From: Acanthamoeba castellanii str. Neff
Lineage: Eukaryota > Discosea > Longamoebia > Acanthamoebidae
Reading direction: 5' to 3'
Length of the DNA stretch: 25,596 nucleotides
Assembly: GCF_000313135.1 (NCBI RefSeq)
Contig: NW_004457674.1
Location: 80,595 to 106,190, forward strand
The notes under the pieces are model-generated. The model ran no database searches and had not been told where the DNA came from. It saw nothing but the letters and a program-made list of their open reading frames with translations. The translations under genes and the position numbers were made by a program. This document shows, piece after piece, positions 7,979 through 18,056 of this stretch; the stretch's first letter is position 1; each line of letters opens with the position of its first letter.

Positions 7979-8051
7979 GCCGTCCTAGCTCAGTCGGTAG
8001 AGCGCAAGACTCTTAATCTTGTGGTCGTGGGTTCGAGCCCCACGGTCGGCT
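7979..8051 (+). tRNA. tRNA-Lys (anticodon CUU)
   Basis: The acceptor GCCGTCC faces GGTCGGC, the D arm is GCTC/GAGC, and the anticodon stem CAAGA/TCTTG closes CTCTTAA, giving CUU (Lys). The T arm is GTGGG-TTCGAGC-CCCAC. The acceptor has one mismatch, U5-U68, and the discriminator reads T rather than the usual G. The gene converges on the SLC35B-like gene, whose stop codon is only 31 bases away. Confidence 0.92.
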
Positions 8052-8056
8052 ATCAC

Positions 8057-8062
8057 TTTTTT
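8057..8062 (+). terminator. Pol III terminator of tRNA-Lys
   Basis: Six T start six bases after the tRNA-Lys 3' end and lie within the 3' UTR of the converging transporter gene. Confidence 0.8.
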
Positions 8063-8082
8063 GCTTCTTTTTTCCGCCCAGA

Positions 8083-8892
8083 TCAGTACTTCTGCTTGGC
8101 GAAGAGGCGTGCTTGCCGGTTGCGCTGCTTGATCCAGATCTGGACGGCGATGCCAACGAAGCAGAGCACGCCGCCAACGACGTGGTTGATGGTCGCAACC
8201 TTGGAGAAGATGAAGAAAGAGAAGACGATCGACATGAACTTGCGGAAGCACGTTACCTGTGTGACAAATTTGATGACGTCAGTCGTCAGTCTCCTCTTCG
8301 TCATCGTCAACTACGCTCCAAGAGTTGCTTCTCGCGTACCATGGCAGAAATGAGAGCGTCGCTAAGCTTGAGCACGTACAGCACGGACAGCGACGCAAGA
8401 TAGCCGATGAGGTACATGGCCTGGAGGAGCGGCACAAAAACGAAACAAAAGAAAGACAACGAGAAAGAAGGGTGAGAGGGAATTTTGGTGTGTGGGGGGG
8501 GGCTGCCGAGTCGCCGCCACCGGCCCCAATGATGGGCGTACGATGAGGGCGATATGTGCGCGCAGGCTGAAGGTCTCGTAGACCGCCGCGAGCTCGCCGG
8601 TGAAAATGAGAATCGGGATCGCGCACAGGCAGCCCGAGAGGTTGGAATATAGTGCCTAAAACCACACACACGCACGCACACACGCACACGCACGCACCAA
8701 TCATGTCAAGCACACAGACGCACACAGACGCAGGCACGGGCACGTACCACTTCGAGGGTGGAAGCGCTGTGCGACGACATCAGGTGCTCCTGAATGGACG
8801 ACTTGAGCGCGTCTGAAAAGGCGTCACCGCCGGCCAGCACGACACCTGCGGACCGCCCAGCACAAAACGTTTCGTGTGAGCGGTTGTGTGCT

Positions 8893-8923
<31 letters not shown>

Positions 8924-9855
8924 TGTGTGTCGTGTGTGTCGTGTGTTGAAACAACGCACCGAGGACATTGAACGAAGTGGAGACCGAGGCATCGCCCAAC
9001 GAAAACAGCGAGAGCCCAGTAACCAGCATGAACACCGCCGTGTACTCGCCCGCCGTATATGACCTATCCAACACACGTGGTGTGTGCGTGTGTGTGCGTG
9101 TGTGCGTGTGCGCTTGTAAGTCTTTACTGAAGGTATAGAGTGCGTAGTAGTCGGGCTGGGTGGCAACGCACTTCTTGAGGTAGAGCAGGCCCACGAGCAT
9201 GGTGGGAATGAGCTTGGAGGACTGGAACAGGACCCGGGTGGTGAAGTCGATGTAGTGGAGGCTAGCCACGCCCATGAACCGGCCCATGAACACCACCGAC
9301 GACAGCACCACATAGTCACGAAACGGACCCCTGCAGTCGTCGTCGTCGTCGTCGTGGTACCAAGAGTAGTCAACGGTCAGCTCAGCTCATCAGCTCAGCT
9401 TCGCGGGAGGCAGGCGTACCGTCGGCCGCGATCGCCCGAGGATCGCCGCATGGTATAGGCGAAGAGCGAGTAGAGCCCGCCTTGCCATACCGTCGCGTAC
9501 CACCTGCAAGAGCAATAAATCAATAAAAATATGAAAAAAATAAAAACGAGTAGCGGACGAGGTCGCACCGATGAGGGAACTTCTCAACGGAGAAGAGCAA
9601 CTCCTGCAGATGGTGTGTGGTGGGCACCCAAAGGCAGGGGTTGGTACTGCAAAAGGGCAGAAGATGGGGTGAAGTGCACGGCTGGCGAGTTCGTACCTGA
9701 GCGTAGGTGTAGGCGCCCTGGAGGAATATCACCAGGAGCACGCACACCACGAATTGTGCTCCCAGGGGCAGGAATCGCAGAAAGGCCACCCCCTCGTAGT
9801 GCCCCTCCGGCCTCTTCTTCTGCTGCTGTGGCACCCCAGAGACCGTGGACTCCAT
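8083..9855 (-). CDS. SLC35B-like nucleotide-sugar/PAPS transporter
   Basis: Nine exons in transcript order, 9855-9697, 9603-9569, 9503-9420, 9330-9172, 9063-8960, 8845-8748, 8655-8542, 8420-8340 and 8256-8083, join in phase to 335 residues. All introns are GT-AG, 65-121 bases. The protein is a polytopic membrane protein with about ten hydrophobic segments. Family-like stretches include [21 protein letters not shown], then [16 protein letters not shown], and near the end [17 protein letters not shown] followed by [14 protein letters not shown]. This order and the Arg-Lys in the penultimate helix fit the UAA/SLC35B group, which exchanges PAPS or UDP-sugars for nucleotide monophosphates across Golgi or ER membranes. 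The tail is basic ([17 protein letters not shown]), with a C-terminal KQKY that could act in ER retrieval; that is inference. The substrate cannot be told from sequence alone. The start codon is 79 bases past the stop of the FUSC gene. Confidence 0.85.
8662..8698. repeat. CACACG-rich microsatellite in an SLC35B intron
   Basis: Alternating CACACA and CGCACG units in intron 8656-8747. Confidence 0.85.
8888..8945. repeat. TG/TGTCG microsatellite in an SLC35B intron
   Basis: A TG-dinucleotide run ending in GTGTCGTGTG units inside intron 8846-8959. A similar shorter GTGTGCG run lies at about 9080-9114 in the next intron. Confidence 0.85.
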
Positions 9856-9923
9856 CTTTCTCCGTCTTCTTTTCTTTCTATTTTTTTGATTCTTTTCTTG
9901 TTTCTTTTGACACCACCGAGGCG

Positions 9924-9931
9924 TGACGTCA
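9924..9931. promoter_or_regulatory. CRE-like palindrome TGACGTCA in the compact SLC35B upstream region
   Basis: TGACGTCA lies between the FUSC stop (9935) and the SLC35B start codon (9855), about 70 bases upstream of that ATG. It matches the full bZIP/CREB site. Because the whole spacer is 79 bases, any promoter must be here or inside the FUSC gene. Function is not shown; the same octamer also occurs in three introns nearby. Confidence 0.3.
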
Positions 9932-9934
9932 GCA

Positions 9935-12900
9935 TCACTTGCGCTGGTGGAGGGCTTCGACCTGCAGCAGGTGGAGCACGGCCTCCCAGAGGTTGCGGAT
10001 CTCGCCGACCAGCAGGCGAAGCGCGAACAGGACGGTCTGGAAGGTGAGCACGTCGTAGTTGGAGATCGGCAGCACGTCCAGCTTCTTGAACTGTTTCCCA
10101 ATCTACACACGCGCGTGCGCACGAATCAACATCGCACCGCACATGGCACACACACCACCGCACTCGCCTACGCACACACACACCACACACACCACCGCAC
10201 TCGCCTACGCACACGACGTACCAGTCGGTTGAGGGTCTTCTTCATCTCCTGTTCGAGGTGCTGGACGGTGAGGGACATGCGCAGGGGCGTTGACGACGAA
10301 GAAGCGGCCGGGACTTCTTCGCCCGCTCCTGCGCCCGCGCCGGCCGGGCCGGCGGACAGGTGGATGCCCAGCGTCGTCGAGAAGTGGGACATGCGGGCGT
10401 CGAAATGTCGGATCCGTCGCACCAGCTCGTCCAGCATCATCACCACCTGGTCGCCCGCGGTTAGCACTGACATACGCTCTACGCATTTCGCGGAACGATG
10501 ACGATGATGACGACGACGACGATGAGAAGAGAGGGTGCGCGTGCCTGTGAGTGGATTTGCTCGAGGTGCTCGTGGAGCGGCTGGATGAGGTATTGGGCGA
10601 GTTGGCTGCCCTCCTTCCAACCCCAGTACAGAGCTCGGTCCATCAATGTCTGCGAGCGGTCGGGGAGTGGTTGGCACGCGCAGCACGCACACGACACGAC
10701 CAACGACACGCAACGAGCGCGGGTTGAGGGGAGTAGTGGTACGATGTGCTGAGACAGGCTCCGGGAAGAGGTGATGATGCGGTCGAAGATGTCAAATGGG
10801 AAAGTGGGCCGCCACAACCGCGGTTCGTCGCGCGCCTCCTGAATGAGCACTGACTGCATCTCCCACGCCTTCTTCATGTCGAGCTGATGCATGTCGTGTC
10901 GTGTCGTGTCTTAGGGTCAGGCTGGCAACTCCACCTTCCCAGCGCCAAGGCCACAGCTATCCGCACCTCCATTCGTTTGATGTGGAACAACGGAACGCAA
11001 TAGTCACGTTCAATGAACCCCTTCATCATGTGATCAAAGCAGCCACGGAGTGCCTGACGCCCTGACGTCAGGACACTACGCCCGTGTGTCGTGCCGTGTG
11101 TTGGTCGTGTCGTGTCGTTGGTCGTGTCGATCGTGTCGGTGCAATCGTACCAGGAGGGTGCGTGCGGTGGATCGGTTGCGCAGAAGCACGGCTGCGCGCA
11201 CGGGCCACACTATGCTGATACCCATCGCCACCAGCTGACCGATGAGCGTGGCCTGGATGCGGTACAGGGCCAGCTGCTGCAGGCCCAGCGTCGTGGCCAG
11301 CGGCCCCGACCCTCGAAACACGATCAACGGAGCCTAGGCGAATCCGCGGGTGAACGTAAGTCAGCACTCACGGCACGCGCTGCCACGGCACACGACACAC
11401 GCCACACGCCACACGACACGCGACACGCGACACGCGACACGCGACACGACACACGACACACAACGAAATTAAATACCGAAATGGTGATGATCAGGCCCAG
11501 GCCGCCCCAAGTCTTGCTCGAGCGCGAGTAGCCGGCGACAAACACCCAGCCGGCGAGGAGCGCGGCGATGACGTACGGCGAACCGGCGGCGATCAACGCG
11601 ATCAAGTACCCTGCGCACACCACCAGCGCAGGATTGGAAGAAGTGTTTAGTTTTAAAAGAAAGAAAAGAACTAACGCGTCAAACGGCAGGTACCGATGAT
11701 GGACCCAATCGTCGTTCCTGCACATATCCGGTATATAAATAAAAATCAGCTAATCTTTTTCTTTTTTTATCTAATAATTAGCTAATACTTTTAGAAGAAA
11801 TTAAATGAAAGAATGGAGCGATTGTTGTATTTACCGTAAACGCGAAAGCCGGTGGCTTTGAGGGTGGAGCCCTGGCGAGCGCCTCGCTCGACGCTCAGCA
11901 CGACGGCAAGCGGAGCCCAGAGGCCGAAGGGGAAGATGGACTGCAGGCTGGGAATGAACACCAGCAGGCCGGCCACCGTTACGATGAGGGCCAGCTGCAC
12001 CGAGCCTGTCACACGCGACTGACCGGGGTCAGCCAGCACACGACACGCCGCACACACCGCCCACGAGAACCAAGAGCTTTGTCAAATGCAACACGCACAC
12101 ACAACACACACGATGGGCCGGCGTACACTAAACAGCCATTGGTTCCATTCGGCGAATCGTTTGCGACGGGATGGCGCCGTGTCTCTTATGAACGTGAACA
12201 CGCGCCACGGCATCTTCACCAACCGCAGCAACGTCTCTTCGCGTTGTGGGCGTGTTGAGTGGTGCATTGGTGTTGGGCCTCTAGTGAGGTTGTGTGGGGG
12301 AGGGAATGGGGTTATGGGTAGCGACGTACTTGCGCCGCTGACGATGGGGGCGATGAACTCGGCATAGATAAACTGTCGCAAGTATTCCCGCGGGTCTCTG
12401 CCAAGTTGTTGTTGGTGATGGTGGTGGTGGTGGTGGTGGTGGTGGTGAAATATAGACTATGAGGAATGTCTGACCTGGAGTACCAGCGAAACTGGACGGT
12501 GTGCAGCTGGGACGACTGGCGCAGGAAGGTCTGCAGGCCGAACATGAAGCAGTGGATCGGGATCACGTCGTCAAGGGACCACCCTCGATTCTCCGCCTTG
12601 GTGCCAGCTGCCGCGGCAGAACCACCGCCCAAGAGTGAGCCCCCGAGCTGACTCGATTGCCCTGCTCGGGCTGGACTGTTGGGCGGAGAAAAAGGCGGCG
12701 CATACCGGACCAGATGACGTCGTGCCGAAACTGCCGATGGGTCTGGTCAATACATCGACTGACCTCCGCCACCTTCCTCCGGGCCTGCTCCACTTGCTCC
12801 TCCTCTGCCGAAGCACAGCGGGGGGCTGTGACGTCAGCACCAACCTTACCAAGCCAAACTCACGAGGAATTTTGACGTAGTAATAATTCTAAATTTAATT

Positions 12901-15187
12901 TAGAAGTAGCATAATTATTACTAAATAATTAAAATGAATAAGAATAAGAGTAAAAGATACCCTGGTGCAGCTTCGACCGCAAGGATCGGAGGTGCCCGGA
13001 GGCCTCCACCGTCACCTGCTCGAGCGGCACGGCCATCTGGGCGAAAAAATCATGAGTGTCGACAGCGAGTCAGTTCACCAGCCATGGCTCTGAACGCGGT
13101 GATGCCATGAGCTCATGGGCCTCTCATTCGTACCACGAATGGCCGGGTGAAGAAGTTGTAGAGCGGAGACAGCTTGCTGGCCTTCCACTGCAGACCCGGG
13201 GCAGTGCCGAGGAGGTAGGTCTGCATCGCGACCGTGCTCCGTCTGAGCGGCTCCCCCGAGTAGGTCAGATGCGGACCGTAGAGCTTGTTGTTGTATCTGC
13301 AGCCGCCACGCGAATCAGATAGGTCGCACGTGCGCGCGTGCGGTGTGTGCTAAGTGTGCGGCGTGCGCGCATGAAGTGGTATTTACTTGATGTTATCGAG
13401 GCCGAGATGCATGGCGGTGGCTGCTTCGGCGAGGCTCTGGAGTGCCGCCAGATACTGCTTGGCCGCGTCTCTGAAACCCCAAGAGTGTTGGGCTCAGGTG
13501 AGCGCCTGGAAGAGAACGAAAAGACAGAAGAGGAAAAAAAGAACGAAGGCACGCGAGAGGTACGCACTCGGTGGCAAAGAAGTGTTCCCACTTGGCCGCG
13601 TCGGCGAGTTGGGCGGTCGCCGCGATGTTTCTCCGCAGCGCCTTGAGGAACAGCTCGGCCCGTATCCGCAACCGCGTGCGCTTCTGGTCCTTCCGCGGGC
13701 TCGTCGTATACACGCCCACCATCAGCTCGATCAACTTGCTGAGCACCTGGCGATCGATCAGCGTGAGGTGCGCCGCGATCTTAGCAGACGAGGCGAGGCG
13801 AGGCGTGGGCGCACAGTAGTACCAGCATGTTGGTTTGGATGGCGCGGGCGAACTGGAGCGTGGCGATCGAGGGAAGGGGCAGGAGCGACGCTGCGAGAGC
13901 GCAGCCGATCCCAAGCACGACCGAGAGCAACCCGATCAATGGGTAGTACCTGCAGCGAGTGGGAGGGACCAGGTGGTGAGATGTTGCCAAACCCAGATCT
14001 GTAAAGGGCGACAGTCGCACGAACCATGTCACGTCGGGGCGGCTCAGATACAACTGAATCAAATCCAGGTCGAGTTCGAGGTGTTCAGAAAAGAGGTATT
14101 GTGAACACAATCAATGAAGAGGCATCATGCTCGTACCAAGATCATGACTGTGTTGACCAGCAATGCGAACTTATGCCATATAGGTGGCTGCAGCAGAGAT
14201 TGGAAAGATCAGTGATCACAGTGGTAACAGCGCAACAGCGCAACATTGGCATGTGTGCCGAGTGTGCGCGTGCCATGCGTGCCGTGTGTGTCGTGCCATG
14301 CGTCGTGTACCTTTTCGAGATAGGACAAGATCATGGTGGAGAGAAACAGTGCGACAGCGGCGAGGGCGTAGTACGCGCCTCGGTCGACATCGGACAGCGG
14401 TAGGAGAGCATTGGAAATCCCAAGCGATACGAAGGCACCCGCCGTCCCTCCCCTGCCACGTCAACAAGTTCACACGCACGGCCCACACCACAGTCAGCTC
14501 GCTGGCTGGCTGGCGCAACGACACTGCTTACTGAGGGCCGACATGGAGGAGATCATTCAGGTGGGTACCGCACAGCATAAACGCCGGTCTGGAGAGTACG
14601 CCCGAAGTCGGGCGCAGTGGCCAGGATGCCGATGATGGCCACCAGGAACGCCACAACTACACGATGGCACACGACACGACACACGCGGATGAATAGACGA
14701 AGAATGCACAGGAGGAAAAGGGAAGAGGCGTACAGCCAAAGAAGGTTGAGGTGGCGGGGTAGAGGGCGAAGAAGGTGGCGATGATGGCAGCCACGGTCAT
14801 ACGAAACGACCAACCGAACGCGTTCACAAAGTCAGACGAAAGGTGCGGCACAAGAGCGTCGAGAGTCGAGGGTCGGTCGGTTGGCGGCAGCCACCGCCGT
14901 CGAAGAGACTCGTAGACGTTGGACTCTTGGCCCACTGTGAAATCTTCCATCGTGGTATCCACCTCGAAGTAGCGCTCTACATCGTCAGCGTCTGGTTCAT
15001 TTTCATCCTCTATTGTGTCATTTTCGCGATCTTCATCGTCTGTGGCACCTCCGCTCCATCTCCGCCCTCGCGACGTGAGCCCCTCTTCCTTTCCCTCTGG
15101 CTCGCCTTCTTCCAGGTCTGGCGGCCTCGAATTAGATTCTAATCGTTCCTCGCTGGCAGATCTGCTGCTCGTTTCTTCTTCTTCCAT
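9935..15187 (-). CDS. FUSC-family (fusaric acid resistance-like / aromatic acid exporter-like) membrane protein
   Basis: Twenty-three exons in transcript order: 15187-14734, 14656-14569, 14452-14311, 14187-14137, 14053-13823, 13779-13568, 13470-13387, 13296-13134, 13036-12961, 12804-12764, 12730-12706, 12661-12475, 12397-12330, 12236-12129, 12005-11835, 11717-11694, 11610-11477, 11333-11151, 11053-10967, 10883-10743, 10649-10545, 10446-10222, 10102-9935. All phases agree, giving 1055 residues. Residues 1-115 are acidic and disordered. A first membrane block (about 120-320) includes AFLVAIIGILATAPDFG and YYPLIGLLSVVLGIG. A soluble helical region follows (about 325-640), then a second block (645-800) with PFGLWAPLAVVLSVE, GATGFRVYGTTIGSIIGYL-like text and VIAALLAGWVFVAG, and a cytosolic tail. 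Two membrane halves separated by soluble regions are typical of FUSC/ArAE-type proteins, which export organic acids. The intron 10447-10544 is GC-AG. The ATG at 15187 is the first in frame, but the frame is open further upstream, so the start is uncertain. Confidence 0.8.
11091..11140. repeat. CGTGT/ACACG microsatellite in a FUSC intron, shared with the RBR gene
   Basis: In the sense direction of the FUSC transcript this is CACGA-type repeat with the GACCAACGACACG variant. The 29 bases at 11100-11128 are the reverse complement of 3186-3214. An 18-base part of the same block also occurs at 10693-10710 in another FUSC intron, in the opposite orientation to the transcript. Confidence 0.9.
11389..11460. 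repeat. ACACG/CGACACG tandem repeat in a FUSC intron
   Basis: Repeated CGACACG and CCACACG units in intron 11334-11476. Shorter versions of the same family lie in FUSC introns at about 10110-10215, 10893-10912, 14275-14310 and 14665-14690. Confidence 0.9.
12421..12447. repeat. (GGT)9 microsatellite in a FUSC intron
   Basis: Nine tandem GTG triplets within intron 12398-12474; (CAC)n in the transcript. Confidence 0.9.
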
Positions 15188-15371
15188 AGGCTTGTGGATC
15201 TTGAAGCCCACCTCTTGCGACCGATTGGCCTTCACCTTTGGTTGATTTGATTGCTTTTGGCCTCATTGACTTTTCAGTTGCATCCAGGGGCAACAAGATC
15301 GCAGGAGGATGAGAAACCATTTGAAGCAACCATCAACCACCCCTGGCTCTACATTTCCACCACCATCGCCA

Positions 15372-16658
15372 TCACCACGAGGCGTCCCGCTTGGCCGCAC
15401 GCCCTTGCGCGTTGGCACGCGCCTGGTAGCGCGATCGTCGGTCTCGCCGCTGCTGGCGCTCTAACTCGCGCTTGCGCTGCTTGGCCGATGATGGTGATGA
15501 AGATGAAGACGACGATCGGCCGTAGTTCGGGCGCGACTTGCCCGGCCGCGGGCCGTTGATGAGCTTCGTGCGGAATCCCTTCGTCTCGTACTCCTCGTAC
15601 TCGCTCATGTCCACCCCGTGGAGCACCTCGAAGTACCGTCGCTTCCAGCACACCTCCTCTTCCTCCTCTTCCTCTTGTCTGTTGTTGTTGCTGCTGCTGC
15701 CACCATCTTCATCTTCGTCTTCGTCTTGTCTCATCGCGATCTGGAGCAGCTTGAGGTACTCCTGGCGCCTGGCCTCCTTCTTGTCGCTCTGCTGCTGCCG
15801 GGCCTTGGAGTCGTCGAGCTGGCGGTGGGACACGAACAGCCGACGCCAGAAGGGCTGGTTGGCCTCCGACGTCACCTCGTGCCAGGCGCGGCACACCAGC
15901 CGCGTGGCGAGCAGGTGCTGCAGCTCGTCGCCCGGGAGCCACGTGAAGATCATCTCCATCACCTCCAGCGGCAGCCGCTCCCAGTCCGAGTGCCGCCCGT
16001 GCTCCCAGACCTCGAGCCAGGCCCTGAACTCGGCCGCCGCGGCCTCGGCTCGCCTCGACGACTCCTTGTCTGATGGCGACGCGGCCCGGGCGGCGCGCCA
16101 GGCTTCGACCAGCCGCTGGCAGTTGGTCACATGGGCGGGTGGCGAGGCGTCGAGCGCGAAGTCAGGCCCGAAGGCCCAGCGCACGGCCTCGAACAGCTCG
16201 CCGGGCGCGTACTCGTTCTCCTCCTTGATCCCGTGGCGTGATGACGTACGAAGCTTGCGCAGGATTGACATGAGCTGCTCGATTCGTTCGTCTTCTTCAC
16301 GTTGTTGTTTTGGTGGTGGTTGATGTTGATGTTGTTCTACTCGAGCAGGACCTGGACTTGCCACCTTCTTCTTTTCTTCTTCTTCATCTTCCTTCTCGGG
16401 CTTCTTTCCTCGTCGTCTCCTGCTCCCCTTGGTGCTATCCTGCGAGTGGGTGGTAGGCAGGGCGGCGTGATAGTGCTGGCCTGGCTTTGTTGTGTGAGCG
16501 TTTGTGTTCTTGTTCTTCTTCTTCAGGGGTTTAATAGTCAGGCCGAGTTGTTGCGAGAGCAGCAGGGAGCGCGCATAGGCAGCGTCCCGCTCATACCGTG
16601 CCGCCTCCTCCTCTTCCTCTTGCTGTAGCCTTCGTGCCAATGCCTCGTCGCTCTCCAT
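15372..16658 (-). CDS. F-box protein
   Basis: A single open frame of 428 residues, from ATG at 16658 to TGA at 15374-15372, with no intron, unlike its neighbours. Residues 1-30 (SDEALARRLQQEEEEEAARY) look like a charged helix of the kind seen in ubiquitin-interacting motifs. Residues 40-145 are basic, glutamine- and lysine-rich low complexity. The F-box is about 225-275: WERLPLEVMEMIFTWLP, then LLATRLVCRAWHEVT, followed by FWRRLFVSHRQL. F-box proteins carry substrates to SKP1-Cullin-F-box ubiquitin ligases. After the F-box there is no WD40, LRR or Kelch repeat; instead a region with CWKRRYFEVLHGVDMSEYEEYETKG-like text split by Glu and Ser runs, then a very basic tail (KQRKRELERQQRRDRRSRYQ). 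The substrate is unknown. A GTG 39 bases upstream extends the frame but is not an expected start. Confidence 0.8.
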   Translation of the reverse strand: MESDEALARRLQQEEEEEAARYERDAAYARSLLLSQQLGLTIKPLKKKNKNTNAHTTKPGQHYHAALPTTHSQDSTKGSRRRRGKKPEKEDEEEEKKKVASPGPARVEQHQHQPPPKQQREEDERIEQLMSILRKLRTSSRHGIKEENEYAPGELFEAVRWAFGPDFALDASPPAHVTNCQRLVEAWRAARAASPSDKESSRRAEAAAAEFRAWLEVWEHGRHSDWERLPLEVMEMIFTWLPGDELQHLLATRLVCRAWHEVTSEANQPFWRRLFVSHRQLDDSKARQQQSDKKEARRQEYLKLLQIAMRQDEDEDEDGGSSSNNNRQEEEEEEEVCWKRRYFEVLHGVDMSEYEEYETKGFRTKLINGPRPGKSRPNYGRSSSSSSSPSSAKQRKRELERQQRRDRRSRYQARANAQGRAAKRDASW

Positions 16659-16808
16659 CTTCTTGTCGTGTTTGCTTCGGTTCCCCTCGGTGTGCACATT
16701 TTCTTTTTTCTTTTCCCTGAAACCTCCCTTTTACGCTCCTTTTCTGCGGATACGTCGTCCAATGAGTATTGCCGATTTTATTGGCTTACCCAATCCGGTG
16801 AGCCCGCT

Positions 16809-17610
16809 CTAGGGGGTGGTGGATCCGGCGGGGCAGGCGCAGTCGGTGCAGGAGATGGTGTCGATCGTGGTGGGACCCTTGAAGTCGATGGTGCCCTGCT
16901 GGCAGCCGACGTCGCTGCCGGCCGTTGAGTCCTCGACGGCCACCAGCTGGGTGGTGATCTGAGCGCGGAAGGCGAAGAATCCGGCGCCGCCCTCTGCGGC
17001 GCTGTTCTTTTCCATCGACATCTGCGACACGCTGGCCGAGCCGCTCTCGACGTAGAGCACGCCGCCGCGCTGGGCCGAGTTGGACTCGGCGTGCATCTTG
17101 GACAGGGTCACGCTCGCGTAGCGCACCAAGAAGGCGCCGCCGTTGCCGTCGGTGCGGCGGCAGTTGGTGATGATAAGGCCGTAGAAGTCGGCGCTGCCGC
17201 CGTTGACCGTGAAGCCGGGCAGGCCAGCGCAGTCCAGGTACACGATACCAAAGGCCTGGGCGCTGTTGTCCTAAACATGTAAGGGCCACTTACTGAGAGG
17301 TATGTGTGAGGCGCAGGAGGTCGCACGAGATGAGGAAGTTGCCGTTGGACAGGGTGACGTCAGCATTGCCTTCGCCGGTGTAGGTGCCAGCCAGGAGCGA
17401 CACGATGCCGCCGCCGCTGGGGAGGAGGGCCACGCCCTCGGCTATGGTGGCCACGGGGCAGGTCGAGGTGCCGTTGCAAGCGCCGCCGCACTGAGCGAGA
17501 TCACACCCACCCGGCTTGGTGGTGACCACTGGTCGGTCCGACTGCGCCAGAGCCGCTAGCACGCAGAGACTGAAGACCAAGAGACAGCTGAGGAGGAATG
17601 TTGGCTTCAT
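16809..17610 (-). CDS. Secreted beta-helix-like protein (pectin-lyase-like fold)
   Basis: Two exons, 17610-17327 and 17262-16809, separated by a 64-base GT-AG intron (phase 2), give 245 residues. Residues 1-22 are a clear signal peptide (MKPTFLLSCLLVFSLCVLAA). The mature part starts with a Cys-rich segment (GGCDLAQCGGACNGTSTC) and then carries short hydrophobic rungs such as GIVSLLAGTY, GLIITNC, NSAQRGGVLYVES and NSAAEGGAGFFAF. The recurring N-S-A-x-x-G-G pattern is typical of right-handed beta-helix proteins of the polymorphic-membrane-protein or pectin-lyase type. It ends in a small Cys cluster (CTDCACPAG) with no membrane anchor, so it is probably secreted or lumenal. The function is not identified. 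The acceptor at 17263 was chosen over an earlier AG because only it keeps the rung pattern in frame. Confidence 0.72.
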
Positions 17611-18056
17611 GATGGCGGAGGAGTGGAAGAGAAGGTGTCGTGTGCAGCGGTAGGTGAGGCGAGGTGGGTTGTGTTGGTTTAGACTGTAGGCTTGTTGGTG
17701 TGGTTAATGGATGTCTGAGCGGTTGCAAGCTTGGGCTTTTATGCTGGAGAGAGCCTGGACTGCTCCACCAACCAGCAGCAAGTATCAGAAACCTGATGTT
17801 ATATGGAGGTGGCAGGTGCAGGGGGATTTCGATGAGGTTTTTTTCGCAATGGTTGCAAGCTCGCCCGCAACATTCTGGCTGTGGAACAATACGTTGGGGT
17901 TCGAGTCTCAATGCAAGGGGTGTGGCGTTGGTAGTAGACTCACACGCTGTTGTTTGCTGCTTGTTTGGTGTTGTTCTTCACAACAAGGCAGTGTAATGAT
18001 TAATTTATTTATTGAATTTAAATAGGGGAGATGAGAAGAGGAGGGAAGGGAAGCAC
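17611..18056. other. Spacer upstream of the beta-helix gene and downstream of cytochrome b5
   Basis: 446 bases with no supported gene. It should contain the cytochrome b5 3' UTR and the promoter of the beta-helix gene. Open frames here lack the codon bias of the neighbouring exons. An AT-rich stretch lies at 17997-18022 near the cytochrome b5 stop. Confidence 0.45.

Noticed and set aside
8274..17362. Five copies of the CRE-like palindrome TGACGTCA (8274, 9924, 11063, 12829, 17355), three extended as TGACGTCAGCA
   Set aside because: Three lie 10-30 bases upstream of intron acceptors on the minus strand, where CTGAC is the likely branch site, and one is in an exon. Only the copy at 9924 is in a plausible promoter, and it is listed as a weak candidate.
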